Assembly: GCA_014529385.2 (NCBI GenBank)
Contig: CM043966.1
Span: 88,816,587 to 88,880,586, forward strand
Reading direction: 5' to 3'
Origin: Adiantum capillus-veneris
Lineage: Eukaryota > Streptophyta > Polypodiopsida > Polypodiales > Pteridaceae
Length of the DNA: 64,000 nucleotides
The notes beneath the pieces are model-generated. The model was not told the origin of the DNA. It made no database searches and was given only the letters and a program-made list of their open reading frames with translations. The translations under genes were made by a program, and so were the position numbers. Every line of letters begins with the position of its first letter. Within the stretch, counting starts at the first letter, position 1. Shown here one piece after another: positions 11,781 through 23,604 of this stretch.

Positions 11781-12734
11781 GTTGGACAATGATTGGTGTA
11801 CATGTAATTTTCTTTTTTCATGTGTTATAAAACATTTTGGGCTTTATAAGATGTATCTTTAAATCAAGTTGAATATAAATCAAGGAGATATACCTTCAGT
11901 ACTTGTTTTGGCTTGTAAGTGGATAGATGTCTCTGACATTGCATCTTGTATGTATCCCACTAAGATGTAAGGGCTAAATCCATGGGAGATTGATAATTGC
12001 CCATGGTGGGTTGATTTGGAGAAAGTCCATGTCTTGGAGAGGGAGAAAGACCTGTATGCAACTCATGGGAAAGCTGTGACTCAACAAGAGACAAGGAGTG
12101 TGTGGTCAAGAAGGGAGAGAATCCACAACACAAAGGAAGAGATAAGTCTCAAGGTAGATCTTCAATGCTATATGTTATCTGGGTAGTGCATTGATTAGTT
12201 GGTGTAGGTTTGTTATTCCTTATTTGGTATAATGTATTAGGCGGTCCTCCTAGAGGTGGCATGGATGGTCTTCAAGAGGGCGTTGGAGATGACCATGTAG
12301 AAAACATAGACATGGCAGGTGAGAAGGTGAATGATCTAAAAATATTGATTCCTGATTTGGAGTATGTTTGAAATGCTTTCTAAAATGCAAAAAATGTGTG
12401 ATGTATTTACACAAAGTTGTTGAAATCTTCATTGACAGGAGCTTACATGTGTTCGGAACACAAGCAATAGTTTCATTATGTCCCATGGGTGAGAGAGCTT
12501 GTTTTTGGAAGTGTGCATTCCATGGCCGTTGTCGAAGAATATTTGTTGATAGGGAAGGACTTTGTTGAGGGAAAGAACAATCCGTGAACACATGCTGCAA
12601 CATAGATCTCCTAGTAAACATTATACAAAGAAAGGCAAACTTGTGAAGTGGGTTGTAGACTTTATCTTCCTTGATTTACCTTGCAATCATGATTTGGATG
12701 GATTTTCCACTCATCCAGCTTGGGATGAGCTTAC
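11781..12734. other. unassigned, decayed coding-like stretch
   Basis: Short frames on both strands (plus 12368-12568 and 12562-12744, minus 12621-12250) overlap, and none has a recognised domain. The DNA here is the left flank of the LARD-like insertion and resumes at 23605. Confidence 0.3.
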
Positions 12735-12739
12735 CGAGG
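12735..12739. other. target-site duplication, left copy
   Basis: The five bases cgagg precede the LTR at 12740. The right flank (23605-23609) reads ctagg, a four-of-five match, as expected for an old 5-bp target-site duplication. Confidence 0.6.
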
Positions 12740-13680
12740 TGTAGGGAGGCGTTGTAGCACAATCTAATCACAACCCACAAAATTATCAAATCCGTGGATC
12801 GAGCAACCCGGCTAGGGCATGGAAGCACGAGCCTAAGATGAATGGAATAGAGGATTCAAGAGATCACCTCTCCATTGCAAGTAGAGATTAGCCATGGCAA
12901 GGCTAACTCTAAACCTACTCTAATCACTAATCAATTAATCTCCTACACACATCAAGCCCACCAAAGTCCGACTTGCCATAGACTAGAAACTCCAAACACA
13001 CTAATGATAAGCACACACTAATTACCACATGTCAATTAATGCACTTCATCAATAGCTTACACACACGAGGTGAATGGTGCTAGAGCTCCATAAAACCTAT
13101 CTACACACACAAGCAAAGAATAGGGCACACACACAAATTCGAAGATTAAGACCCAACTTAATCACCCTAATTTGTGTTACTAAATATCACAAATCAATTG
13201 CTCGTAGAGAGATAAGAGTGGTTAGTAGCAATAAGTACATACACCTCTCAAATCTAGAATAATGAAAGTGTAATACTACTTCATGACAAGATGAAATGTA
13301 GAGAAGAAGAGACTAATGAGAAAATAAGAGCTAGATTAATCAAGAATAGTTTACACTAATTACAATGGTTAGCACTAGCCTCTCAAGCATAGACATTAAG
13401 CTCAAGGCTAGGCCAAAGAGTGCACACTCTAGAGAGAGGGAGCTCTCAAAAGTGGATCCTCAAGAGTGGATACTCAAGAATGAATCCTCCTTGCCTAAAG
13501 GCTTCCTTTTAAGGGCTTTCACCAAAATCCCTTCTACTATGGGTTTAAGCTTGAGCTCTCAAACTACCATATACAACTTTGGAACTCCAAGCGAGCCCAT
13601 GACTTATACAAAGTGAGTGGGAAATATTGTGACATCCATAGATATCTCCCACTTGATACCTGTGTTAGCCGCTGTTAACA
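12740..13680 (-). repeat. 3' LTR of LARD-like element
   Basis: 941 bp. On the plus strand it starts TGTAGGGAGG and ends GTTAACA, so the element-sense termini are TGTTAACA...CCCTACA. It is very similar along its length to 22652-23604. Three open stretches are mirrored in both LTRs and are probably not genes. Confidence 0.9.
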
Positions 13681-13692
13681 TTCCCCCCTTCC
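13681..13692 (-). other. polypurine tract of LARD-like element
   Basis: On the minus strand ggaaggggggaa lies immediately upstream of the 3' LTR. This tract primes plus-strand DNA synthesis and fixes the element's orientation. Confidence 0.85.
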
Positions 13693-16425
13693 TAATTTGG
13701 CGCGCGTCCTCGTGTGTTGGTGAAGCAAGACACGGTGACATGGTAGAAAGCAAGTCCATGGAAGAAATGTTGAGATGCAAAACATAAGAACAAGTAACGA
13801 GCATCAAAGGCCACCAAGAATGAATAAAAAATGAAGCACAAATGAACAATCATGAAAAGTGATTTTTTGCTTCTAAAAGATGGGTCAATCATAGTCAAAA
13901 ACTAAACAACATAAAGCAAAAAAACACCTAAACTATCATGACGATTAAACCACTTGAAATTTCAGTTTTATGCATGAAACACAAGCAATCAATTATGACC
14001 CTAGGCTAATGCAAGTTCATAAACCTATTATGTGAACAATCTTAATAAATCATCCAAATCTAGCATGTCTATGGCTATAAAAATGCTCCTAATCTATTAG
14101 TACATTGTCAAAGTTTTTTGAAGCTCATGGAAGTTTTGTTTTTTGTCATTCATTTGAAAAAAGTAAATCACAATCACAAAGCTACCACCCCAAGGCAAGT
14201 CTAGGTGCGACTCTTGGCTCCTTGAACCCTCAAGAAGGCGTTCCAAAAGCCTACTAGTCTACCAAGGCGATGGCTAACCCCTATCAGCCCAGGGCATTGG
14301 TTTAGGGCCTTGACCAAGCAAGCCAAGGTGATTCCCCTTGCCTACCAAGTGCCAATAAGGCGCTAGGCCTCACAAAGACACAACATAACATATAATTTTT
14401 ATTTTCATGTGCCTTAGTAGCATTTTTTATACTTTTTTGGACACTTCTTTGCTTCATGATTCATTTTTTAGCACATTTTTATTCTTCCAACATGAGATGC
14501 TAATTGCAATTGGACTAAAAAGACTAAACCTAATCATAGCCCTAGGTCATGTTAAAAATGAATGGAGTATTAAGACTATCACTAAGAGTCTAGGACTAAT
14601 GAGAAATGAACCTACATTAACCTAAGGTCAAGGCCAATACCTATGATTAACACACATAAAACCTAATTTTTTTATGAGTTAATTTTCACAAAGCAAAGTA
14701 TTGAAACTTTAAAATGCCTAGCTTTCGAACATGAAAAAACCATAGCTTAGAAGTAAATCCACTTAAGCCAAGCAAGAGAATGGAGAGATGAATAAAAGAG
14801 AAAAATCATGGACGCATTACACCTATTCATGCTCTTTGTGCATCCTTGAGCAAGCATCCCCTTTGTAGAGAGAAGCCTCTTGATCTTTTTATTTGCAAAA
14901 GAAGTTGATTTGAAGCTAAGTGTAAACACAAGCTACAAAAGCCATTTATTTGAAATCCAAAAGCACACAAAAAACATTATTGAAAACCTAATGCTAAGGT
15001 CTTGCATACGCAAATTTGCCAAAGGGGGAAAACCCAAGGGAAAAAAATGCCTTTGGTTATGCACATGATGCTCTAAAGTAGCAAATTTATGCATACACAA
15101 CAACAATGAGAGAGGTAAAATGCTTCTACATAAGCACATTTGAGAATTTTTACCAACTCTCATGCATGATTCAAAAGTCGATTAATTTTTAGCTCTATGA
15201 ATTATGGAGTTTAAAAACAATCCAAGAGCTGAAAATAATTCAACTTTTGAATGAAACGAAGTGGCTCTGAATAGCAAAATTTTACTTTTTTAAGCTTTTC
15301 AAGCAAGTTGGCTAACAACTAGCTCACATGAAATTTTACATTTTTTAGAGCAATCCATGAGCTAGAAATGACTGCAACTTATTGAAATGAGAATGAATGG
15401 CTCTTACTAGCCAAAGTATGTACTTGAAAGCTCAAAAAGTTGGGCAAACACTAGCTCAAAACGAAAACATTTGCATTTTAAACCAAGCTAGAGCTAGAAT
15501 GTATACAACTTTTAATCCATTGGAATGGCTCTAATTAGCCAAATTTTGTAATTTTTTGCGATGATGACCCCTTCTTGGATCAATGAAAATCACACTCCTG
15601 CCAGACCCCTTCAAAAGCAATTCAATTGTTAGTGCTTTTAGCATTTGAACATCCAATACAAGCACTAAAAATCAACCACAAACCCAAAATTTTCATGCTC
15701 TCTCTTGGCCATTAAAAAATACTTTCCAATGATTTCTCATTCAAGTCGAGCACTAAAATGTATCAAGCAATGTCAAATCCAAAGTTTAATGCATAGTACC
15801 ATATTATGGTCAATAGAGAACCCTCAATTTAATGCTATTTAATGACCATTTTCCCAAAATCATGCTCACTTTAGCATATTTGGCATACTTGTTAAAAGGA
15901 AGAGAGAGTTTCATGAAGTGCACTCGACTCTGACCAATGCTAGCCGTGATGATGGTGGACTTTGCACAACCCAATATTATGAATGCTCCTTGTTTAGCCA
16001 CTAAAATTTGACTTTGCAATCTTCACTTCAAAATAGCTCACCTTTTAGTGCCAAAATATACCCAAAACAATCATCACTATGTGGCTTAAATATAACTTTT
16101 AGGTATGCACACAAATCCACTGAGCCAATTTTTAAGCATACAAAATACCAAGAAATTTTATTTTATTTTTTTCCCGTTTTATTGCTTCTTGATCATCCAT
16201 CTTGATTTGGCTCAAGGTTCCAATGAGATACCCTTTTTCTTGTTTTCAATGTCTCAACCCAATCTCAGCCCAAGGCTCAATTGGAGTCTTTTGTTGTCTA
16301 TCAATTCTAGCAAGGTTGAGGTGGGAACACTCTCTTGCTAAGCTTAAATTTATTATTATTTTTTTCTTTTTAAAAATTTCCTGCTGTCAAAGACGACAGA
16401 CTGCAGTGTGGGAGGAGATGGTGGG
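13693..16425 (-). other. LARD interior, 3' part, noncoding
   Basis: AT-rich sequence without gag or pol similarity. Just upstream of the polypurine tract a short minus frame (about 13898-13692) ends in RGRAPN and a stop, reminiscent of the last codons of a gypsy polyprotein, but nothing else of pol remains. Around 15180-15560 a motif of about 110-120 bp ending in ctcta-attagccaaa recurs loosely several times. Confidence 0.55.
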
Positions 16426-16430
16426 GACAC
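16426..16430. other. target-site duplication of nested copia-type element, left
   Basis: The bases gacac precede the LTR at 16431 and recur at 20006-20010 after the last LTR. It is a perfect 5-bp target duplication. Confidence 0.85.
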
Positions 16431-16789
16431 TGTTAGGAATTGGATCATGCTAGCTATGGTGGATGAAAGAGAAACATGGTGCAAGTGTGTGTGTAAGCAA
16501 GGTTATCACTCAAGTGAATGTGAGTGTGTGAGTGTGTGTAAGCAAGGTTATCACTCAAGTGAATTAGGTTCCAAGATAGGATTAGCTTGGACTCATAAAC
16601 ACAATCTTGAGTATTGACTTAGCTTAGCACAAGCTCACCATAGACAAGCATGTACTGCAAAATGAAGTTGTTGTTTATTGATTCAAGAAATGAACTTTAA
16701 GTAGCTCTACAACCTTGGTCCATAGTATCTGGGATAAATCCACTCTCCTCTCCTTGACTCACACCTTAGGACAAAGCTCACACTTTACA
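16431..16789 (-). repeat. LTR 1 (3' LTR) of nested copia-type element
   Basis: 359 bp, 39 bp longer than the other two copies because the segment gtaagcaaggttatcactca is tandemly duplicated near 16490-16565. It is followed by a minus-strand purine tract (aaggggaggat) at 16790-16800, marking the element's 3' end. Confidence 0.9.
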
Positions 16790-16839
16790 ATCCTCCCCTT
16801 GAGGTTTGGACTAAGACAAGATACTGAAGATGCATGATC

Positions 16840-16998
16840 CACAGAGGCTAACGAAATCCACACAGGATGGTGATATCCACATAGGAAAATAAAGTCCACA
16901 AAGGATGGTGATATCCACACAGGATGGTAAAATCCACACAAGAAAGATCCACAAAGGATGGTGATGTCCACACAGGATGATAAGCTGGTATCCACACA
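16840..16998. repeat. minisatellite, about 20-bp units
   Basis: Imperfect tandem copies of a ccacacaggatggtgatat-like unit, about eight in all, with variants that change ggat to gaaa. On the minus strand they encode a Cys-, Gly- and Pro-rich run. The array belongs to the 3' part of the nested element. Confidence 0.8.
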
Positions 16999-17058
16999 GG
17001 AAAAAGTCCTCCCCTACAAGTAGAGAGTCTGCATCTTCAAAACGGGTCTTCCCAAACG

Positions 17059-17515
17059 CTACCTTCGTCTTCGTCCTTTTTTGTCTTCTACTATGTGAGC
17101 TGATCCTCTGTCAGGTCTCTTGTCTTCGTTGCTTCTAATGTTGCTTTTAACTTCTTCATGGTCTGACTTCGTATCCTCCCCTCGAATGAGTACTTCTGTC
17201 CCCCTTTTTGTGGTACAATCAGGCTTTATTCCATGCGTCATAATGACATGCAACAATATGCGAAAATATCCTATGAAAAGCTTTATGCAAAAATTAATGC
17301 TCTCTTCTATCTTGGTTATACTCCGAGAGCCCAAGCATGCGGAATTTCTCATACAATTTGTCACAAATTCTTCACACATGGAGAGATTTTAACGATTTGG
17401 AGACTCTCCAATGCCAATTTCTATCCCATCACAAAAGCACATAATGTCATCCATGTAGACAAAGACTATTACATACATTGCGAGAATTTTGTTGTGATTG
17501 GCTGCAAGATTTGAA
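17059..17515 (-). pseudogene. Ty1/copia RT fragment
   Basis: A minus-strand remnant in which the frame near 17490-17440 reads VFVYMDDIMCF, matching the copia RT catalytic box (Y-x-D-D). It is followed by 106 codons (17379-17059) that are Asp-, Lys- and Arg-rich and not recognisable. The surrounding frame is broken. It is the only pol trace in the nested element. Confidence 0.45.
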
Positions 17516-18667
17516 AAGAGAGTAAGAGAAAATTCCTTTGAACTTTGTGAAGCTCCTCTTCACCGTCGGTGAAGCCTCTCTTCATAAAAGGTCACCTTTG
17601 GTCGGATTCTTTGATGCCTTTGAGCAATCTTCAATGAATCCTTTTTAAGCTTTTCCCTTGATGCTCGAAGGATAAACTTGAATCTTGAGGTTGCCTTGGA
17701 GTCCCTGTTTGCTTGTAGTTGTTTGTTGATTTTCGGGCGGAGGTTTTGATGTGGATATGACTGGCCACCAAGGTATGTTTTTAGTTCATTTTCTAGCGTG
17801 TGGGAATGCGCCCCTGTGAGGGGGGTAAGCTTATAATTTTGAAGGCCTTTGAGGCTCTTGAGCCAGCGTCGTGGGAAGGGGGGCGCAACAGGGTCAGGTA
17901 AGCCTGGCAAGGCGGGGGCAGGCAGGCAGGAACGCCGGGCAGACGGGCAGCGCGCCAGGCAGTGAGCAGCGCCAAAAAAAAAACTTCTCTGCGTGTGAAT
18001 AATCTCCAGCGGACCCGTTTTCTCCCAAAGAAGGCCGATTTGATTCCGATTGGCGTCCGCCTGAATTGCCCAAAGTTGGGTACTCCAATTGAACCTCCGT
18101 CCCCACAATCCAAGAATGGCCAAACTATTTTGGGATAACCAACAAGCCTACAAGCTTGGTTGTGGAAAGGCTCCGGAAAAAGTAGTCTTAAGCTCAAGTG
18201 GGCAGGCACAAACTCACACACACACCTATTTTTAGAATAAAAATTGAACAGGCTTCCCTTGTCAGAATGGGGCAGTTAGGGACTCTATGGATAGGTTTTG
18301 AGGAGTGCTTCGAGATGACAAGGGTGATGAAGCTTAATGGTGAAGCTAAAGAAATTAATTGCAAGTGCAAATTGGAGAGAAATGACACTTAATGTACACA
18401 AATTGAAGAGGTTAAATCTAAAGATCGCTTAATTGACCACCAAGATTAACTAATGAGAGTAGTGGTTCATAGGAATCAAACCCATGAGCTTGCTCACAAC
18501 TAATTAGTCTAGTGATTGCTAAATGATGATTATTAGAGGTGGAAGGAGAGAGATGATGATAGATTAAGGACTCAAAAAAAATGATTAAGAAGTGCTAATC
18601 GAAGCTAATGGAGATGTTAATGATTAACACACTAATGCATAATGAAAATCTTAGCTAGCACACCATG

Positions 18668-18679
18668 GCTCTGATACCA
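18668..18679 (-). other. primer-binding site, initiator Met tRNA
   Basis: Minus-strand TGGTATCAGAGC, two bases from the LTR at 18682. It is a perfect match to the consensus complementary to plant initiator Met tRNA. The duplicated copy at 19672-19683 carries one substitution. Confidence 0.9.
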
Positions 18680-18681
18680 AA

Positions 18682-19001
18682 TGTTAGGAATTGGATCGTG
18701 CTAGCTATGGTGGATGAAAGAGAAACATGGTGCAAGTGTGTGAGTGTGTGTAAGCAAGGTTATCACTCAAGTGAATTAGGTTCCAAGATAGGATTAGCTT
18801 GGACTCATAAACACAATCTTGAGTATTGACTTAGCTTAGCACAAGCTCACCATAGACAAGCATGTAGTGCAAAATGAAATTGCTGTTTATTGATTCAAGA
18901 AATGAGCTTTAAGTAGCTCTACAGCTTTGGTCCACAGTATGTGGGATAAATCCACTCTCCTCTCCTTGACTCACACCTTAGGACAAAGCTCACACTTTAC
19001 A
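18682..19001 (-). repeat. LTR 2 of nested copia-type element
   Basis: 320 bp, TGTTAGG to TTTACA. It was the original 5' LTR before the tandem duplication, as the primer site lies just below it and the target repeat gacac just above. Confidence 0.9.
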
Positions 19002-19685
19002 GACACCCCCGACTGGACCCGTTTTCTCCCAAAGAAGGCCGATTTGATTCCGATTGGCGTCCGCCCGAGTTGCCCAAAGTTGGGTACTCCAATTGAACCT
19101 CCGTCCCCACAATCCAAGAATGGCCAAACTATTTTGGGATAACCATCAAGCCTACAAGCTTGGTTGTGGAAAGGCTCCGGAAAAAGTAGTCTTAAGCTCA
19201 AGTGGGCAAGCACAAACTCACACACACACCTATTTTTAGAATAAAAATTGAACAGGCTTCCCTTGTCAGAATGGGGCAGTTAGGGACTCTATGGATAGGT
19301 TTTGAGGAGTGCTTCGAGATGACAAGGGTGATGAAGCTTAATGGTGAAGCTAAAGAAATTAATTGCAAGTGCAAATTGGGGAGAAATGACACTTAATGTA
19401 CACAAATTGAAGAGGTTAAATCTAAAGATCGCTTAATTGACCACCAAGATTAACTAGTGAGAGTAGTGGTTCATAGGAATCAAACCCATGAGCTTGCTCA
19501 CAACTAATTAGTCTAATGATTGCTAACTGATGATTATTAGAGGTGGAAGGAGAGAGATGATGATAGATTAGGGACTCAAAAAAAATGATTAAGAAGTGCT
19601 AATCGAAGCTAATGGAGATGTTAATGATTAACACACTAATGCATAATGAAAATCTTAGCTAGCACACCATGGCTCGGATACCAAA

Positions 19686-20005
19686 TGTTAGGAATTGGAT
19701 CGTGCTAGCTATGGTGGATGAAAGAGAAACATGGTGCAAGTGTGTGAGTGTGTGTAAGCAAGGTTATCACTCAAGTGAATTAGGTTCCAAGATAGGATTA
19801 GCTTGGACTCATAAACACAATCTTGAGTATTGACTTAGCTTAGCACAAGCTCACCATAGACAAGCATGTAGTGCAAAATGAAATTGTTGTTTATTGATTC
19901 AAGAAATGAGCTTTAAGTAGCTCTACAGCCTTGGTCCACAGTATGTGGGATAAATCCACTCTCCTCTCCTTGACTCACACCTTAGGACAAAGCTCACACT
20001 TTACA
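19686..20005 (-). repeat. LTR 3 (duplicated LTR) of nested copia-type element
   Basis: 320 bp, nearly identical to LTR 2. It is followed by the gacac target duplication and ccccgactg, the same flank that follows LTR 2. Confidence 0.9.
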
Positions 20006-20102
20006 GACACCCCCGACTGCCTCACACACAAAAGCAATGCGTTCACCATGACTTGGAGACTCTTGGCCGTTGTGATGCGCCATAGTTGGCGGGCTTCATC
20101 AC

Positions 20103-20103
<1 letters not shown>

Positions 20104-20192
<89 letters not shown>

Positions 20193-20295
20193 ATGTGCAT
20201 GATGCACCAAGCCAAAACAGAGCTTGAGTCGGAGTTGATGGCAGGACTAGGACTGACGACAGAAGCCGGGAGACTCGGGGCTCGATTTAATGGCA

Positions 20296-20346
<51 letters not shown>

Positions 20347-20356
20347 CGCGCGCGCG
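20104..20356. repeat. two (GT)n microsatellites
   Basis: The first array (about 20104-20191) and the second (about 20299-20342, continuing into an alternating GC patch to about 20358) are separated by 107 bp. Frames through them are Cys-Val or Thr-His artefacts. Alternating purine-pyrimidine tracts of this kind can adopt left-handed DNA. Confidence 0.95.
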
Positions 20357-20359
20357 CGC

Positions 20360-22631
20360 TCTTTTGACACTGCAAAGCAAGATACAGGGAAGCGGTTAGG
20401 TGCGAGAGAAACGGCGCAAGCATGGCGACAGAAAGTGGGCCAAGATCCGCGAGTGAGAGAGAGAAAATTAAGGGATCATGTGTGCATGTGTGAGTAGTGT
20501 GTTGCAGCTGCGCCAAAAAATGGTACTGGGCAGCGTGTGTTTTCGTGTGCCGGTGTGCCATAATTGGCAGCGCGAGAAATGGTCAATAGCTGGCACAGTG
20601 AGTAGAGCGAGGAGGAAACAGCTATTCTGGACAAGTCTGCAAGTGGGGTCGTGTTGCACCAATGCTGGGCTGAAAAGCTGCCAGCGAGTTTACATGTGTG
20701 TGTTAAATCAAACTTGAAAAAAGGTGAGGAAAGGCCTTTTTTAAAATTTATAGAATTTTCTCTTGGGGCTTGTTCCCATGGAGTAATCTCGGGAGCTAGC
20801 ATCAAGATTTCATCCTCAATTGTGTGAAATTTTGTCATGCATCTCAAATTCCAATTCTATTTATCATGCATACACATCATGCCATAAGCAGTTTTATGAG
20901 AATCCAAGGCAAATTTTCATCCAATTATTGAAAATTCTCATCAATTTATTTGCAATACTACTCCTAAAGATAATTTGACACACATTTTGAGTTGGAAGAA
21001 TTCATGCAAAAATTTGGCTTTCACTTCATCAACTAAACATTGCATGCTTACAAGATGAGTTTTCTAATTGTCCTTGGCTATTGAAAACCCGACTACCAAC
21101 CATCATAAGATTAATGGCTCTTATTACCCAAACTCACTCGGATTTGTCATCTTGATGTGTGAGGTTACAAACATATAATTATGGCATCTCCAAATGCACA
21201 AATCACCAAAATTCTTACCATATCCAATGAAATTGGCATACATGACAATGGTAATACGTAAAATCATTTTCAATTGTGTATCAATCGATTCATCCCAAAT
21301 CAATTATACACTCCAACTTGTAGGTCTAATAATCATCATGATTGGTAATTGTTACCAATTATTCATCCCAATTTGAATACCGAATGCCATTGAGTAGGCA
21401 CACACACCCAAATTTAGGCCAAAATTTTATGGCAAAATCACATCAATTCCACATTGGAATGCACAAATTTCAAACTCGGTCAAGCATAATTGATTGCATA
21501 CATGCTCAATCTCTAAAAAATTAAACTATTTTCACCCAATCAAGAAATGTGCACACTAAAAAATTGAGCACAAATCATCGAATTTTTCGCAGTTGCAATG
21601 AATTTAGGCTTATACTTAATGATTGCACACACTTTTCATGAAAATTTCATAATCAAAAACCATTTAGGTGTCCCAATTGGCCATCAATCATTGAAAATCA
21701 AGTGGTCATGGATGGGCACACACACTCAATTTTTGCCCATTTTTTTGGCAATTAGGCTTATTATCTAATGATTGAATTAGCCGCACATACTCATCATTTA
21801 CATGATTGCATACTCATGTATCATCAATTGCATCACTTTATATGCATGCACACACTAAAAATTAGATGCGCACATGCTTCAAAAATTTGACAGTTTTTTT
21901 CCCTGTTTGGTGCATGCACACACACAATGATTTTTATGCACACACATGATTTTTTCTTGGGAATTAAGCATTATCTTGACACAAACATCATTCATTAGTC
22001 AAAATTGACCATAAATTTCATCCCAAAACAATCAAATTAGGTGAAAAGTGTAGGTAATTGATTTACACACCTAATTTTAGAAATAAATTAACAACACATT
22101 GGAATCAAATTAACCACTCAAAAATTGAATGGAGTAGGTCAATGCACTTACAATTGATTGCATCCAAGATAACCCTTGCTCCAAGTGACGATTCCATCAT
22201 GCACACACATGTGTGGCTCTTCCAAATTAGCCCAAAAATTGACCATTTAAGGCCAAAAATCAACACTTAAATCATCAAATTAAACATGGATTAGCACAAT
22301 TAACTTGATTAAAGTGATGATTCCACCTCTTATAAGGGGATTTCACATACTTTACACTTCAAATGTTAGTGGTTAGGTTAGCAAGGTTTGTTAAAATTAG
22401 TAGAAATTAGCATGAAATTAGCATGGAAACAAAGCGAAATTAGCAAGGGTTAGCATGAAATTAGTGAAATTGGAGGTTTGGGGTATTCATAACTCAACAT
22501 TAGCATCACTTTTTTGCACAAAATCATAAAATCACACCAAAAAATGAGTTATACACACTCAAAAACCATAAAAACTAGTAGTGAAATTACTCTATTCTAC
22601 CCATCCTAAACTCACTAGCTTAGGTTATTGA
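20360..22631 (-). other. LARD interior, 5' part, noncoding
   Basis: A mixed-composition stretch to about 20720, then AT-rich DNA dotted with cacaca runs. No frame longer than about 120 codons and no gag similarity. In element sense it is the leader downstream of the primer site. Confidence 0.6.
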
Positions 22632-22649
22632 TCCCCGGCAACGGCGCCA
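22632..22649 (-). other. primer-binding site of LARD-like element
   Basis: On the minus strand TGGCGCCGTTGCCGGGGA lies two bases from the LTR end. This is the primer site seen in Athila and related plant gypsy elements. Confidence 0.9.
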
Positions 22650-22651
22650 AA

Positions 22652-23604
22652 TGTAGGGAGGCATTGTAGCACGACCTAATTGCAACCCACAAAATTATCA
22701 AATCCGTGGATCGAGCAACCCAGCTAGGGCATGGAAGCATAAGCCTAAGATGAATGGAATAGAGGATTCAAGATCACCTCTCCATTGCAAGTAGAGATTA
22801 GCCATGGCAAGACTAACTCTAAACCTACTCTAATCACTAATCAATTAATATCCTACACACATCAAGCCCACCAAAGTCCGACCTGCCATAGACTAGAAAC
22901 TCCAAACACACTAATGATAAGCACACACTAATTACCACACGTCAATTAAGGCACTTCATCAATAGCTTACACACACAAGGTAAATGGTGCTAGAGCTCCA
23001 TAAAACCTATCTACACACACAAGCAAAGAATAGGGCACACACACATATTAGAAGATTAAGACCCAACTTAATCACCCTAATTTGTGTTTCTAAATATCAC
23101 AAATCAATTACTCATAGAGAGATAAGATTGGTTACTAGCAAGAAGTACATACATCTCTCAAAGGTAGAATAATGAAAGTGTAATACTACTTCATGACAAG
23201 ATGAAATGTAGAGAAGAAGAGACTAATGAAAAAATAAGAACTAGATTAATCAAGAAGAGCTTACACTAATTACAATGGCTAGCACTAGCCTCTCAAGCAT
23301 AGACATTAAGCTCAAGGTTAGGCCAAAGAGTGAACACTCTAGAGAGAGGGAGCTCTCAAAAGTGGATCCTCAAGAGTGGATACTCAAGAATGAAACCTCG
23401 TTGCCTAAAGGCTTCCTTTTAAGGGCTTTCACCAAAATCCCTTCTACTATGGGTTTAAGCTTAAGCCCTCAAACTACCATATACAACTTTGGAACTCCAA
23501 GTGAGCCCAAGACTTATACAAAGTGAGTGGGAAATATTATGACATCCATAGATATCTCCCACTTGATGCATATTCGATGTAGCCTGTGTTAGCCATTTTT
23601 AACA
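22652..23604 (-). repeat. 5' LTR of LARD-like element
   Basis: 953 bp, TGTAGGG to TTTAACA. It is highly similar to 12740-13680. The outermost 40 bases are the most diverged, with about a dozen extra bases before cctgtgttagcc. Confidence 0.9.

Larger units (their letters stand above)
16431..20005 (-). mobile_element. nested copia-type element with three LTRs
   Basis: A minus-strand LTR element inside the LARD. LTRs lie at 16431-16789, 18682-19001 and 19686-20005, all starting TGTTAGGAATTGG and ending CTTTACA on the plus strand. On the minus strand a primer site TGGTATCAGAGC (initiator Met tRNA) abuts the second LTR, and a polypurine tract abuts the first. The third LTR results from a 1004-bp tandem duplication that also copied 14 bases of flank. 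The interior is degenerate, with one copia-like RT motif. It is non-autonomous or dead. Confidence 0.85.
18011..20018. repeat. 1004-bp tandem duplication
   Basis: Copy 1 (18011-19014) and copy 2 (19015-20018) are adjacent and differ at few positions. Each contains about 670 bp of element interior, the primer site, a full LTR, the gacac target repeat and nine further host bases. The copied flank shows that the duplication arose after insertion, not by LTR-LTR recombination. Confidence 0.93.
12740..23604 (-). mobile_element. LARD-like gypsy-type LTR retrotransposon
   Basis: A complete minus-strand element bounded by direct LTRs (12740-13680 and 22652-23604). The primer-binding site is next to the upper LTR, the polypurine tract is next to the lower LTR, and the 5-bp target duplication is near-perfect. 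The primer site TGGCGCCGTTGCCGGGG is the type used by many plant gypsy elements such as Athila. The roughly 9-kb interior has no gag or pol, which fits a large retrotransposon derivative mobilised in trans. A copia-type element (16431-20005) is nested in the interior, so about 5.4 kb of interior is native. Confidence 0.85.

Noticed and set aside
13074-13616. Open frames in the LARD LTRs (mirrored at 22984-23526) as genes
   Set aside because: They are kept in both LTRs because the LTRs are near-identical. They have no domains, and lie on the strand opposite to the element's sense.
17560-18221. 187- and 142-codon minus-strand frames in the nested copia-type element
   Set aside because: They overlap in different frames, are partly repeated in the tandem duplication and show no known domain. 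I regard them as chance frames in a GC-richer patch.
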